Positions 32,772-40,691 of a stretch of DNA of 64,000 nt are shown in pieces. Within the stretch, counting starts at the first letter, position 1. Every line of letters begins with the position of its first letter. The DNA is taken from the NCBI RefSeq assembly GCF_023276435.1, contig NZ_JALLPO010000001.1, forward strand, positions 277,591-341,590. Reading direction: 5' to 3'. This stretch comes from Sphaerisporangium perillae. GTDB lineage: Bacteria; Actinomycetota; Actinomycetes; Streptosporangiales; Streptosporangiaceae. Position numbers and translations under genes: made by a program. The notes under the pieces were generated by a model that did no database searches, was not told the DNA's origin, and saw only the letters and a program-made list of their open reading frames with translations.

Positions 32772-32859
32772 GCCGGTACCACAGGGCGAACCAGGCGGCG
32801 AGGACGACCAGCCCGCCCACGGAGCCGGCGTACATGATCACGTTGTACAGCCGGCGCAC
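32752..32859 (-). CDS. possible 35-residue membrane peptide
   Basis: From GTG 32859 the frame reads VRRLYNVIMYAGSVGGLVVL, then AAWFALWYRLTARAR: one helix with positive charges at both ends. There is no clear ribosome site and the 3' end overlaps the convergent small membrane gene by 20 bases. It could equally be chance. Confidence 0.3.
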   Translation of the reverse strand: MRRLYNVIMYAGSVGGLVVLAAWFALWYRLTARAR

Positions 32860-32876
32860 CGGAGGCGTGCGGCCGA

Positions 32877-33344
32877 TCAACAGGCGGAGTCGCAGTCGCA
32901 GTCGCACTCGTCGGAGGCCTTCTGGCCGGCTGTGTCGGTCTGCGCGCTCGTACTGGTCTTCGCCTTCTTCGACGCGGCCTTCTTCTTGCCCTTGCCGGGA
33001 TTGATGATGATGACCTGCAGGTTGATGTTGCACACCTTGGCGTGCTTGCACAGGGCGTTCTGGATGCCGGTCGCGCCGCCCATGGTGTCGGACGAGGTGT
33101 GCTGGTAGCCCTGGTTGCTCGTGGGGCTGCGCACGGTGACCAGGTTGTTGTTGCGGGTGCCGTTCCCGACGCGGCCGTCGTCGCCGTCGCCGTCGTGCGG
33201 GCCTCTCGCCATGCGCGAGGCCTCGGCGCTCGCCGGGAGCGGCGCGACGCCCTCGATGAGGACGAAGGACGCCGCCGCGCCCGCGAGCAGGCACAGAGCG
33301 AGCGTGGCTCTCGTGAGCGTTCGGCCGTCGTGCTGACGCGTCAT
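32877..33344 (-). CDS. small secreted protein, GNGxRN family, Cys/Asp tail
   Basis: The 155-residue product from ATG 33344 has an export helix (LTRATLALCLLAGAAASFVL), then a core VGNGTRNNNLVTVRSPTSNQ, then GYQHTSSDTMGG, NALCKHAKVCNINLQVIIIN. The tail is Lys/Ala-rich and ends ECDCDCDSAC, five Cys alternating with Asp. A shorter paralogue lies next upstream on the same strand; alignment keeps GNGxRNxN, SPT, G-x-Q, S-x-T, Q-x-A-x-CK and C-x-I-x-Q/L-x-I. I do not recognise the family; its Asn-rich beta core recalls chaplins without being one. Surface or extracellular structure is inferred. Confidence 0.75.
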   Translation of the reverse strand: MTRQHDGRTLTRATLALCLLAGAAASFVLIEGVAPLPASAEASRMARGPHDGDGDDGRVGNGTRNNNLVTVRSPTSNQGYQHTSSDTMGGATGIQNALCKHAKVCNINLQVIIINPGKGKKKAASKKAKTSTSAQTDTAGQKASDECDCDCDSAC

Positions 33345-33511
33345 AGTGTGTCGCCCCCTGCTGCGTCGCCATGGATCCCGGGCAGGCAGGTCCAAGATCC
33401 AGACCGGAGGCTCAGCGTATCGCCGGAGGCGGCCGACACCCCGTCTCCCGCGAACGGCGAGTGGCAGCCATTACCGCATCATTGCCATGGACGGTATGAG
33501 AAACGCACAGG

Positions 33512-33889
33512 TCATCGCCTGTCGGAGGCCTCATTGGAGACCCGGATCTTCTGGAATATCGTGCAGCGGCGGTGCTTCTTCTTGCACATGGCCGCCTGGG
33601 TTTGGGTGTATCCGCCGATCACCGTGTTGGACACGGCCTGCAGGCCGTCGATAATCGTGGGGCTGTTGAGCGCCGCGTAGTTCTTGTTGCGCCTGCCGTT
33701 CCCCGCACGCATGTCGTTGGGGCCGTGATCGCCGGTGGTGGCGTTCCACGCGGGCGCGTGACGCTTCGCCATCGCCTCGGCGGCGGCCGGCGACTGCGTG
33801 ACCGCCGTCCACGTCAGGACGGCGAGCAAGGTCAGCGGTACGCCGACGACCACGCCGGTGAGTGAGCGGTCCGCACGGTGACGAGCCAT
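33512..33889 (-). CDS. small secreted protein, GNGxRN family (paralogue)
   Basis: A 125-residue product from ATG 33889: an export helix (LTGVVVGVPLTLLAVLTWTA), cleavage near AAAEA, then the core RAGNGRRNKNYAALNSPTII and DGLQAVSNTVIGGYTQTQAA, followed by MCKKKHRRCTIFQKIRVSN. It shares the motif order of the gene at 32877-33344, including two Cys six residues apart against five, but lacks the Cys/Asp tail. The two genes lie in tandem 167 bases apart, so a local duplication is likely. Function unknown. Confidence 0.75.
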   Translation of the reverse strand: MARHRADRSLTGVVVGVPLTLLAVLTWTAVTQSPAAAEAMAKRHAPAWNATTGDHGPNDMRAGNGRRNKNYAALNSPTIIDGLQAVSNTVIGGYTQTQAAMCKKKHRRCTIFQKIRVSNEASDRR

Positions 33890-34189
33890 GGTGCCGCACC
33901 TGCCTTTCCAGGTCATACGGTGGCGGATGCCACCGGGGCCGGACATCGGCAACGTGAGCCTCCTACCCCGCTCAGGCGTCCAGGTCCTGCTCCGGAGCTC
34001 GCGCACCGCATGTCTTTGGTCACTCTTTGTCACGCCCTCGTGCAGGAGTGCGGGCGATGGCGGGGTCCTGAACGTGACCGGGACCGGCGTTGTCGCCGAG
34101 CCGCATGGACATATCTCCCCTGAACGGGAACACCGGCCGTGCCGGAAGCGGTTCGGCTGGGTGGGACCGAACACGGGGAGTGTGAGCGG
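33890..34189. other. divergent intergenic region, nothing firm
   Basis: This 300-base stretch separates the secreted-protein gene from the divergent MBL-fold gene. Frames on both strands run into it but lack export or enzyme features. No palindrome or RNA was recognised. Confidence 0.4.
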
Positions 34190-35314
34190 GTGGCGGACAG
34201 CCGAACATCGAAGCGGGTGCTGGCGGGCGCCGTCGTGGCGGCGGCGGGATGGGCACTACGGGATGTCCCGGCGGAGCTGGGCGCGCGGCCCCTCCGGACG
34301 GGCGAGCGGCGGGCCGCTCGGATGCGAAGATCGCCGCAGTTCAAGGACGGCGTCTTCTACAACTCCATGCCGGGCCGGACCGAGGTGCCGGTCGTGCCGC
34401 CGCCGAACCTCGTGCGCGAGCTGATCACCGGAGGGGAGAAGCGCCGGCCGCCCGGCACCGTGCCGCTCCTGACACCGTCGGTCGTGCCGCCCTCCCCGGA
34501 CGGGCTCAGGGTCGTCTGGTTCGGTCACGCGTCGACGCTGGTCGAGATCGAGGGACGGCGCGTCCTGTTCGACCCGGTGTGGAGCAAGCGGGTCTCGCCC
34601 TCCCAGCTGGTCGGACCCAAGCGGCTGCACCCGGTGCCGGTGGCGCTCGGCGCGCTGCCGCCTGTCGACGCGATCGTGATCTCGCACGACCACTACGACC
34701 ACCTCGACCTCGCGACCGTCCGCGCGCTCGCCCGCACCGGCTCCGCGCCGTTCCTCGTGCCGCTCGGCATCGGCGCGCACCTGGAGAAGTGGGGCGTGCC
34801 GCCCGAGCGCGTCATCGAACTCGACTGGGAGGAGGACGCGCAGGTCGCCGGGCTGCGGTTCACCGCGACCGCGGCGCGGCACTTCTCCGGGCGCGCCTTC
34901 ACCCGCAACGAGACGCTGTGGGGATCGTGGGTGGTCGCCGGCGCCGGCCGCAAGGTGTTCTACGCGGGCGACTCCGGCTACTTCGAGGGGTACGCCGGGA
35001 TCGGCGCCCGGCACGGGCCCTTCGACCTGACGCTGATGCCGATCGGCGCGTACAGCCCCGCCTGGCCGGACATCCACATGAACCCGGAGGAGGCGGTCAA
35101 CGCCCACATCGACCTCGGCGGGAACCTGCTGCTGCCCGTGCACTGGGCGACGTTCACGCTCGCACTGCACCCGTGGGCCGAGCCGGTGGACCGGCTGTGG
35201 CGGGAGGCCAAGGCGCGTGATGTCCGCATCGTCGCGCCCCGGCCGGGCGAGACCGTGGACGTCGAAGCCTCCCCGGCGGTGGACGGCTGGTGGGAGACCC
35301 TGATAAGGGGGTGA
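34190..35314 (+). CDS. MBL-fold hydrolase, NAPE-PLD/UlaG-like
   Basis: GTG 34190 is chosen with CGGGGAG about nine bases upstream. The 374-residue protein has a hydrophobic N-terminal helix (VLAGAVVAAAGWAL), probably a membrane anchor or signal, then the beta-lactamase fold with VVWFGHASTLVEIEGRRVLF, the metal motif ISHDHYDHLD, HFSGRAFTRNETLWGSW and YAGDSGYF. This set is that of NAPE-phospholipase D-like and UlaG-like enzymes, which cut phosphodiester or lactone bonds with two zincs. The stop is followed after one base by the start of the next gene, so both are in one operon. Confidence 0.88.
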   Translation: MADSRTSKRVLAGAVVAAAGWALRDVPAELGARPLRTGERRAARMRRSPQFKDGVFYNSMPGRTEVPVVPPPNLVRELITGGEKRRPPGTVPLLTPSVVPPSPDGLRVVWFGHASTLVEIEGRRVLFDPVWSKRVSPSQLVGPKRLHPVPVALGALPPVDAIVISHDHYDHLDLATVRALARTGSAPFLVPLGIGAHLEKWGVPPERVIELDWEEDAQVAGLRFTATAARHFSGRAFTRNETLWGSWVVAGAGRKVFYAGDSGYFEGYAGIGARHGPFDLTLMPIGAYSPAWPDIHMNPEEAVNAHIDLGGNLLLPVHWATFTLALHPWAEPVDRLWREAKARDVRIVAPRPGETVDVEASPAVDGWWETLIRG

Positions 35315-35315
35315 T

Positions 35316-36275
35316 GTGGACCTCTCCGACGCAGCGAGCGAGCTTTACGGTGTCGCGCCCGAGGATTTCGTGGAGACGCGGAAGCGGCTGGCCGCCGAGG
35401 CCAAGAAGGCGGGGGACGCCGACCTGGCCAAGCGCGTCGGCGCGCTGCGCCGCCCCACCGTCTCGGCCTGGGCGGTGAACCGGCTGGCGCGTGCCGCCCC
35501 GGACGAGCTGGGCGAGCTGCTCGACCTCGGGGCCGACCTGCGCTCCGCCTGGGAGACGGGCGGGCAGCTCGGCGAGTTCGACCAGCGGCGTGGCGAGCTC
35601 GTGGCCCGCCTGGCCCGTACGGCCCACGCGCTGGCACAGGACGCGGGACGGCCGCTGCGCGAGGCGGCGGCGCGCGAGGTCGAGGAGACGCTGCACGCCG
35701 CGACGATGGATCCGGCGGTGGCGGAGGAGGTCCGTTCGGGGCGGCTGGCGCAGCCGCGCAGTCACGTCGGGTTCGGCCCGGCCGGAAGCCTCTCCGGGCT
35801 CACAGCGCCACCATCCGGCGGGAGCGCCCCGGCCGCCGGCACCGGGCGGCCGGCTGACGGGCGGCGAGCGGGACGCCGGCCCGCCGGCGAGAGGAGGCAG
35901 GCCGGCGGCGAGAAGCAGCCTCGCGACGTGGCGAAGGAACGCGAGGAGGCCCGGCGGCGGGAGGAAGAGGAGCGGCGCCGGCGGCTGGAAGAGCGGGCGG
36001 CCTCCGCCGCCGCGCAGGCCGTGGAGGCCGAGCGGGCCCTCGCCGAGTGGGAGTCGGAGGCCGGCGAGGCCGAACGGGCTCGCGCCGCCGCGGGCGAGGA
36101 GACCGAGCGGCTGCGCGAGGAGGTCGAGCGGCTCCGGCGGGAGCTCAACGCGGCCCAGGAACGACAGGAAGGGGCCGCCAAGCGGCTGCGCGTGGCAGAG
36201 CGGGAGCGCGACCACGCCGCCCGCCGGGCCGCCGAGGCCCGCCGCCGTTCGGACGAGGCCCGCTCACGGCTCTGA
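35316..36275 (+). CDS. Ala/Arg/Glu-rich coiled-coil protein
   Basis: The 319-residue protein starts at GTG 35316, one base after the MBL-fold stop. Its N-terminal 130 residues are a recurrent actinomycete domain (DLSDAASELYGVAPEDFV, RKRLAAEAKKAGDADLAKRV, LRRPTVSAWAVNRLAR), followed by a Gly/Pro/Ala linker and a long coiled coil (about 205-319) of Glu/Arg heptads. No enzyme motif or helix is present. Such proteins are described as hypothetical in the genomes I know; a scaffold or DNA-related role is possible. The translational link with the hydrolase is the only context. Confidence 0.8.
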   Translation: MDLSDAASELYGVAPEDFVETRKRLAAEAKKAGDADLAKRVGALRRPTVSAWAVNRLARAAPDELGELLDLGADLRSAWETGGQLGEFDQRRGELVARLARTAHALAQDAGRPLREAAAREVEETLHAATMDPAVAEEVRSGRLAQPRSHVGFGPAGSLSGLTAPPSGGSAPAAGTGRPADGRRAGRRPAGERRQAGGEKQPRDVAKEREEARRREEEERRRRLEERAASAAAQAVEAERALAEWESEAGEAERARAAAGEETERLREEVERLRRELNAAQERQEGAAKRLRVAERERDHAARRAAEARRRSDEARSRL

Positions 36276-36381
36276 CCTCGGGTCCGTCCCGCCGGGCGGA
36301 CAGGTTCGGTGTCCGTCGCCGAGGCGGCGGCGCCCTCGGCCTCGGCCGCCCCCGCGAGCGGAGGGCGGGCCGGGTTCCCGG

Positions 36382-37596
36382 TCACATCTGCAGGCGGCGG
36401 TGGCTGGAACCGTGCCACTCGACGAGCAGGACGGTGGCGTCGTCCTGCAACTGCTGGTCGTGGTACTTCAGTATGCTGCGGATGAGCCGGCGCAGGGTCT
36501 CCTGCACGGGAAGGCCGTCCATGGCGCTGCGGATGACGAAGTCGGCGAAGCGGGCGAGGCCGAACTCCTGGCCGTACCGGTTGCGGGCCTCGGTGATGCC
36601 GTCGGTGTAGAGCAGCACGAGGTCGCCGGGTTCGAGCTGTTCGCTGCAGGCCACCAGAGGCAGGCCGAGCTCGAGGCCGAGGGGATGGGACGGCTGGCAT
36701 TCCAGCGTCGTCACCCAGCGACCGCCGCGGATCACCACGGGGGGATGGTGACCGCAGTTCACCCACGTCAGCTTCCCGGTGGGGATGTCCAGGTCGGCGA
36801 GGATCGCCGTGGCGAAGCGCGGCTCGGAGCCGAACTCCTCCAGCAGGGCTTCCTCGACCGCCTTGACGGTAGGGAGGAGGCCCTTGCCCTGGTGACGGTT
36901 GCTGCGGCAGGCGGCGATGGTGAGCGAGGCGGTCAGCCCGGCCGAGGCGTCGTGCCCCATGGCGTCGAGTATCTCCAGGTGAAGGGTGTCGCCGGTCAAG
37001 CCGTAGTCGAAGGCGTCCCCGCTGATGTCGTAGGCCGGCTCGAGGGCCGCCGCGATCACCACCTGGTCGTTGGCGAAGCTCATTGCCGGCATCAGGTTCC
37101 ACTGCATCTCCGCCGTGACGCTCATGGGCCGTGTCCGTACCAGCTCGGCGTAGCGGTCGCTGTGGCCGCGCATGCTCACCACGAGCAGCGCCAGGGTCGA
37201 GGCCAGGCACCGGAGGTCGTCGGGGGTCCGCTCGGTGATCTCCGTGGCGCTGACGCGGATCACGCCGAGGCGTTCGGTGCCGTCCAGCATCGGCACCCAC
37301 CACCAGTCCGGCCGGCCGCCGGCCCCGAGCTTGGCCAGGGTCTGGACGTGCTGGAAGGCCTTTCCGGCGAGGGTCCCCTCGATCCGCAGCTCGGTGGGCT
37401 GTGGGGCGGTGGTCTCGGGCGGGGCGAGGAGGTGGAGCGCCTCCTGCTGGAGATCCGCCAGGTAGATCAGCACATCGTGGAAGCCCGCCTTGGGCCCGAG
37501 CTCGGCGAGCAGCCAGGGAAGCCTCTCCAGCGTCGACAGGTGGCTGGCCTGGATGAGCTCGGCTACCAGCTCGGCGCCACCCAAGGAGAGCTTCAT
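36382..37596 (-). CDS. PP2C-family SpoIIE-type phosphatase with GAF-like sensor
   Basis: The 404-residue protein pairs an N-terminal sensor region (about 20-165; GFHDVLIYLADLQQEALHLL is GAF-like) with a SpoIIE phosphatase domain (about 195-395) carrying YDISGDAFDY, DAMGHDASAG, NCGHHPPVV, YTDGITEARN and QDDATVLLV, the metal-binding Asp residues included. Such RsbU/SpoIIE proteins dephosphorylate anti-sigma antagonists and control SigB-type sigma factors. In view of the SigB-type promoters at 22-31 kb, it may belong to that network, though no anti-sigma gene is adjacent. Monocistronic. Confidence 0.9.
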   Translation of the reverse strand: MKLSLGGAELVAELIQASHLSTLERLPWLLAELGPKAGFHDVLIYLADLQQEALHLLAPPETTAPQPTELRIEGTLAGKAFQHVQTLAKLGAGGRPDWWWVPMLDGTERLGVIRVSATEITERTPDDLRCLASTLALLVVSMRGHSDRYAELVRTRPMSVTAEMQWNLMPAMSFANDQVVIAAALEPAYDISGDAFDYGLTGDTLHLEILDAMGHDASAGLTASLTIAACRSNRHQGKGLLPTVKAVEEALLEEFGSEPRFATAILADLDIPTGKLTWVNCGHHPPVVIRGGRWVTTLECQPSHPLGLELGLPLVACSEQLEPGDLVLLYTDGITEARNRYGQEFGLARFADFVIRSAMDGLPVQETLRRLIRSILKYHDQQLQDDATVLLVEWHGSSHRRLQM

Positions 37597-37942
37597 CGCA
37601 GTGCGTTACCGGCCGCGTGGTGCGGTGGACGTGTCGAGCCTCGCCGGGCCACGACCGTGTCCGGCGGCGGACCACCTCAGCGTGATCACATCGGCCGCGG
37701 TCCTCGACATGACGCGCCCCCTGTTCCTCATGCATCGAATTCCCTACCCGGCGTTAGGCAGCGGAAGGGACATCCAGCGCAAATCTTGGTCACAGGTATG
37801 GCACGCGACCCTTCGCGGGCAGAGGCGCGACCGTTCGCGGGCAGAGGCCGGAGCGGCCCCTTACTCCTCGCTAATCCCGCGCTCCGTAGACATGGTGCTT
37901 GTCCACCGGGCACCGGGCCCGAGGGCGGAGGAGGAGGACGAG
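37597..37942. other. divergent intergenic region with repeats
   Basis: Apart from the two conserved regulatory blocks listed separately, a roughly 20-bp direct repeat lies at 37805-37846 (GCGACCCTTCGCGGGCAGAG and a one-mismatch copy). No gene was seen. Confidence 0.5.
37748..37893 (+). promoter_or_regulatory. regulatory blocks shared with the MacA-like operon promoter
   Basis: Block A at 37748-37769 starts CCGGCGTTAG and block B at 37861-37893 contains CGCTAATC and later TAGA-AT. Both recur, in the same order, at 40557-40578 and 40610-40642. Block B ends exactly 50 bases before the start codon in both places. Probably a common promoter with binding sites for the response regulator encoded between them. 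Confidence 0.65.
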
Positions 37943-38464
37943 ATGACTGTCCGGCGGCTGGCCATGGTGATCGCAGCGCTCCCGGTGCTCGCGTTGGCCG
38001 GATGCGGGGGTACGGCAAAGGACACGGGCATCGCCTCGGTCGCGGGCAGGGGGTCGAGCGGGGCGGCCCCCTCGGCGTCGCCGACGACGTCCAGCGACCC
38101 GCTGAAGTTCGCGCAGTGCATGCGCGAGCACGGGATCGACATGGAAGACCCCAAAGACACTGGCGACGGCAAGGTCTCGCTCAGGATCAATACTGGGGAC
38201 AAGAACAAGGTGGAGGCGGCGCAGAAGGTCTGCGGCAAGTACATGCAGCGGGGCGGAGGACGTCTGAACGAGGACAACCCGCAGACGCGCGACGCGATGC
38301 TGCAGTTCGCGCGGTGCATGCGCGAGCATGGCGTGGACATGGCCGACCCCAAGCCGGGGGAAGGCCTCACGGTCCCGAAGGGCACGAACCCAAGGGCGGG
38401 GAAGTTCGAGGCCGCGCATAAGGCATGCGAGAAGCACCTCCCCGGCGCGAGCCCGGGTAAGTGA
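37943..38464 (+). CDS. lipoprotein with two FAxCMREHGxDMxDP repeats
   Basis: ATG 37943 follows GGAGGAGGA. The 173-residue product has a lipoprotein signal (MVIAALPVLALAGC, Cys lipidation) and a Ser/Pro linker, then two homologous units: FAQCMREHGIDMEDP and FARCMREHGVDMADP, each followed by a segment ending in a Cys (AQKVCGKYM, AHKACEKHL), so each probably forms one disulphide. This lipoprotein family regularly accompanies actinomycete two-component/MacAB-like export loci, as here. It may act as an extracytoplasmic sensor or substrate-binding part of that system. Confidence 0.85.
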   Translation: MTVRRLAMVIAALPVLALAGCGGTAKDTGIASVAGRGSSGAAPSASPTTSSDPLKFAQCMREHGIDMEDPKDTGDGKVSLRINTGDKNKVEAAQKVCGKYMQRGGGRLNEDNPQTRDAMLQFARCMREHGVDMADPKPGEGLTVPKGTNPRAGKFEAAHKACEKHLPGASPGK

Positions 38465-38494
38465 CCGATTCCCCGGCGCCGTGCGGCGGCATGG

Positions 38495-39709
38495 TCATCG
38501 TGCGGCGGCGGGGACCCGTGCGATGGCGGGCGGGCGCGCGGCCATGGGGAGGCGCACGGTGACGACCAGGCCGCCTTCCGGGCGGGGCGAGGCGTCCACC
38601 TGACCGTCGTGCGCGGTGACGATGGCCTGGACGATGGACAGCCCGAGACCCGAGCCCTGCGCCGAGCCGACGCGCTCGCGCAGCCGGTGGAACGGCTCGA
38701 ACAGGTCCGCCACCTCGTACAACGGGATCACCGGACCGGTGTTCTCCACACGGACCGTGACGTCACCGGCCTCGGCGGTCACCTCGACCTCGACCAGACC
38801 GTCCTTGACGTTGTACTTCAGCGCGTTCTCCACCAGGTTGAACAGGCAGCGCTCGATGAGCACGGGGTCTCCGGCGGCCACCGCCGGGGACAGGCGCCGG
38901 TCCATGGTGATCCGCCGCCGCCGCGCGGTTGGTTCCAGCGATTCGATCACTCCGAGTGCCACCTCGTCCACGGTCACCGGCCTGCGGGCGACCAGCTCGT
39001 GCTCGGATCGCGTGAGCAGCAGCAGCCCTTCGATCAGCCGCTCGTGCCGCGCGTTCGTGCCGAGCAGCGCCTTGGCCAGGCGCACGAGGTCCTCGGAGGC
39101 GTCCGGCTCCTCCAGGGCGACCTCCAGCAGGGTGCGGTTGATCGCCAGCGGGGTGCGCAGCTCGTGCGAGGCGTTCAGCACGAACCGTCGCTGGGTGTCG
39201 AAGGCGCGCTGAAGCCGGTCGAGCATGGCGTCGAAGGTGTCGGCGAGCCGCTTGACGTCGTCCTTGGGCCCGGCCAGCGCGATGCGCTCGTGCAGGGTGC
39301 TCTCCGAGAGGCGCTCGGCGGTCTCGGTGACGCGGTGCAGCGGGCGCAGCGCCCGGTCGGCTACCAGATAGCCGAGGACGATCGCGAGCGCGCCGGTGGC
39401 CATCATGATGATCGCCGAGTTCTGGAACAGGTCGCTCAGTACCTGTTCCTTGCCCTGCTGCACCTGCGTGATCAGGTCCTCCTTGTCCTTGATCGCGATC
39501 ATCGCGGGTTTCGGCGTCGGGCCGGGGAAGGGGAGCCCCGCCGGGGCCGACCCCATGACGAGCTCCCGATTCAGCGCGCGCGCCGTGAGCAGGTAGGTCA
39601 CCCACAGCAGCACGGTGCCGGCCGCGAAGAACAGGCCGCTGTAGATCGCGGTGAGCCGGGTCCGCAGCCCGACCCCGCCCCACCACAGCCGGAGGCGCCG
39701 GCCGATCAT
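38495..39709 (-). CDS. sensor histidine kinase, EnvZ/BaeS type
   Basis: The 404-residue kinase has two membrane helices (about 15-38 and 100-122) bordering an extracytoplasmic loop, a HAMP region (RALRPLHRVTETAERLSEST), HisKA with NASHELRTPLAI (phosphorylated His) and HATPase boxes NLVENALKYN and GSGLGLSIVQAI. Its ATG overlaps the response-regulator stop by four bases, so the two are coupled. It probably senses an envelope stress or drug and, with its regulator, controls the flanking lipoprotein and MacAB-like genes. Confidence 0.93.
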   Translation of the reverse strand: MIGRRLRLWWGGVGLRTRLTAIYSGLFFAAGTVLLWVTYLLTARALNRELVMGSAPAGLPFPGPTPKPAMIAIKDKEDLITQVQQGKEQVLSDLFQNSAIIMMATGALAIVLGYLVADRALRPLHRVTETAERLSESTLHERIALAGPKDDVKRLADTFDAMLDRLQRAFDTQRRFVLNASHELRTPLAINRTLLEVALEEPDASEDLVRLAKALLGTNARHERLIEGLLLLTRSEHELVARRPVTVDEVALGVIESLEPTARRRRITMDRRLSPAVAAGDPVLIERCLFNLVENALKYNVKDGLVEVEVTAEAGDVTVRVENTGPVIPLYEVADLFEPFHRLRERVGSAQGSGLGLSIVQAIVTAHDGQVDASPRPEGGLVVTVRLPMAARPPAIARVPAAAR

Positions 39710-40497
39710 CGGTCACCTCCGGCGCGGACCGCCGCGGACCGTGCGGCCGGGTCTCCTGCCGCTGGAGACCGTGGCACCGGGGACGGTGCCGCCGGGGACG
39801 GTTCCGCTGGGGACGCCAAGGACGGTTCCGCCAGGGAGGGGTCTCCCAGGCGGTATCCGGCTCCGGGCACCGTCTCGATGACGTCCGGCTCGCCCAGCTT
39901 CCTGCGGAGGGTGGTGATCGTGACGCGCAAGGCCCCTGTCCCCGATTCGATGTTCTCGTCCCACGCGCGCGCCACCAGCTGCCTCGGCGTCACCGTGGCG
40001 CCGCCGGACCGCATCAGCTCGGCCAGCACGGCGAACTCCTTGCGGGTGAGCGCGACCGGCTCCCCGTCCCTGTCCACCGCGCGGACCGCCAGGTCCAGCC
40101 GCAGGCCCGCCCGTTCCAGGACGGCGGGACGTACCGGGGCCGTCCTGCGGGCGAGCGTGCGGATCCGCGCGACCAGTTCGGTGAAGGCGAACGGTTTGGC
40201 GAGGTAGTCATCGGCCCCGAGCGAGAGCCCCTCGATCCGGTCGCCGACGCGGCCGGCGGCGGTCAGCATGAGCACCCGGCCGGTCGAGCCCGCGGCGGCC
40301 ATCCTGCGGCACACCTCGTCACCGTGCAGCTCGGGAAGGTCACGGTCGAGCACGATCACGTCGTAGTCGGTGTGACCCAGCCGTTCCAGCGCCTCCATGC
40401 CGTCATAGGCCACGTCGACGGCGATCGCCCGGCGCCGCAGCCCGTGGGCGATGGCGCCGGCGAGTTCGTCCTCATCCTCAACGACGAGCACGCGCAT
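39706..40497 (-). CDS. OmpR-family response regulator with repetitive C-terminal tail
   Basis: From ATG 40497 the 263-residue protein has a receiver domain (VVEDEDELAGAIAHGL, DVIVLDRDLPELHG with phosphoacceptor Asp, LMLTAAGR, YLAKPFAF) and a winged-helix effector domain (LTRKEFAVLAELMRSGGATV, TITTLRRKLGEPD, ETVPGAGYRLG). Behind the wing, where such regulators end, about 45 residues of Pro/Ser/Ala repeat (SLAEPSLASPAEPSPAAP) follow, encoded by 15-bp tandem units at 39778-39835. The tail is probably a recent slippage product. Coupled to the kinase. Confidence 0.92.
   Translation of the reverse strand: MRVLVVEDEDELAGAIAHGLRRRAIAVDVAYDGMEALERLGHTDYDVIVLDRDLPELHGDEVCRRMAAAGSTGRVLMLTAAGRVGDRIEGLSLGADDYLAKPFAFTELVARIRTLARRTAPVRPAVLERAGLRLDLAVRAVDRDGEPVALTRKEFAVLAELMRSGGATVTPRQLVARAWDENIESGTGALRVTITTLRRKLGEPDVIETVPGAGYRLGDPSLAEPSLASPAEPSPAAPSPVPRSPAAGDPAARSAAVRAGGDR
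39778..39835 (-). repeat. imperfect 15-bp tandem repeats in the regulator's tail
   Basis: GGGGACGGTGCCGCC, GGGGACGGTTCCGCT and further variants recur in frame and encode the Pro/Ser/Ala tail of the response regulator. Confidence 0.7.
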
Positions 40498-40556
40498 CTT
40501 CCCGTCCCCTTTCGGTGGTCTGGGAATGAGACGGACGACTGACCAGCGTGACTCAG

Positions 40557-40642
40557 CCGGCGTTAGCCACCGGTAAGCGTCCGGAAGGCCCCTCCGCGCT
40601 GGCACCGCCTTATCCGCCGCTAATCGGCGCCTCGTTAGAAAT
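40557..40642 (+). promoter_or_regulatory. regulatory blocks upstream of the MacA-like operon
   Basis: Block A (40557-40578, CCGGCGTTAG...) matches 17 of 22 bases of 37748-37769. Block B (40610-40642, with CGCTAATC) matches 21 of 33 bases of 37861-37893. Block B ends 50 bases before the start codon, as in front of the lipoprotein gene. TTAGC and TAAGC half-sites within suggest response-regulator binding. Confidence 0.65.
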
Positions 40643-40691
40643 CCACTCATGCTGGCGGGCGTACGTCCCGCGGCAAGGAGGTGACACCTTG

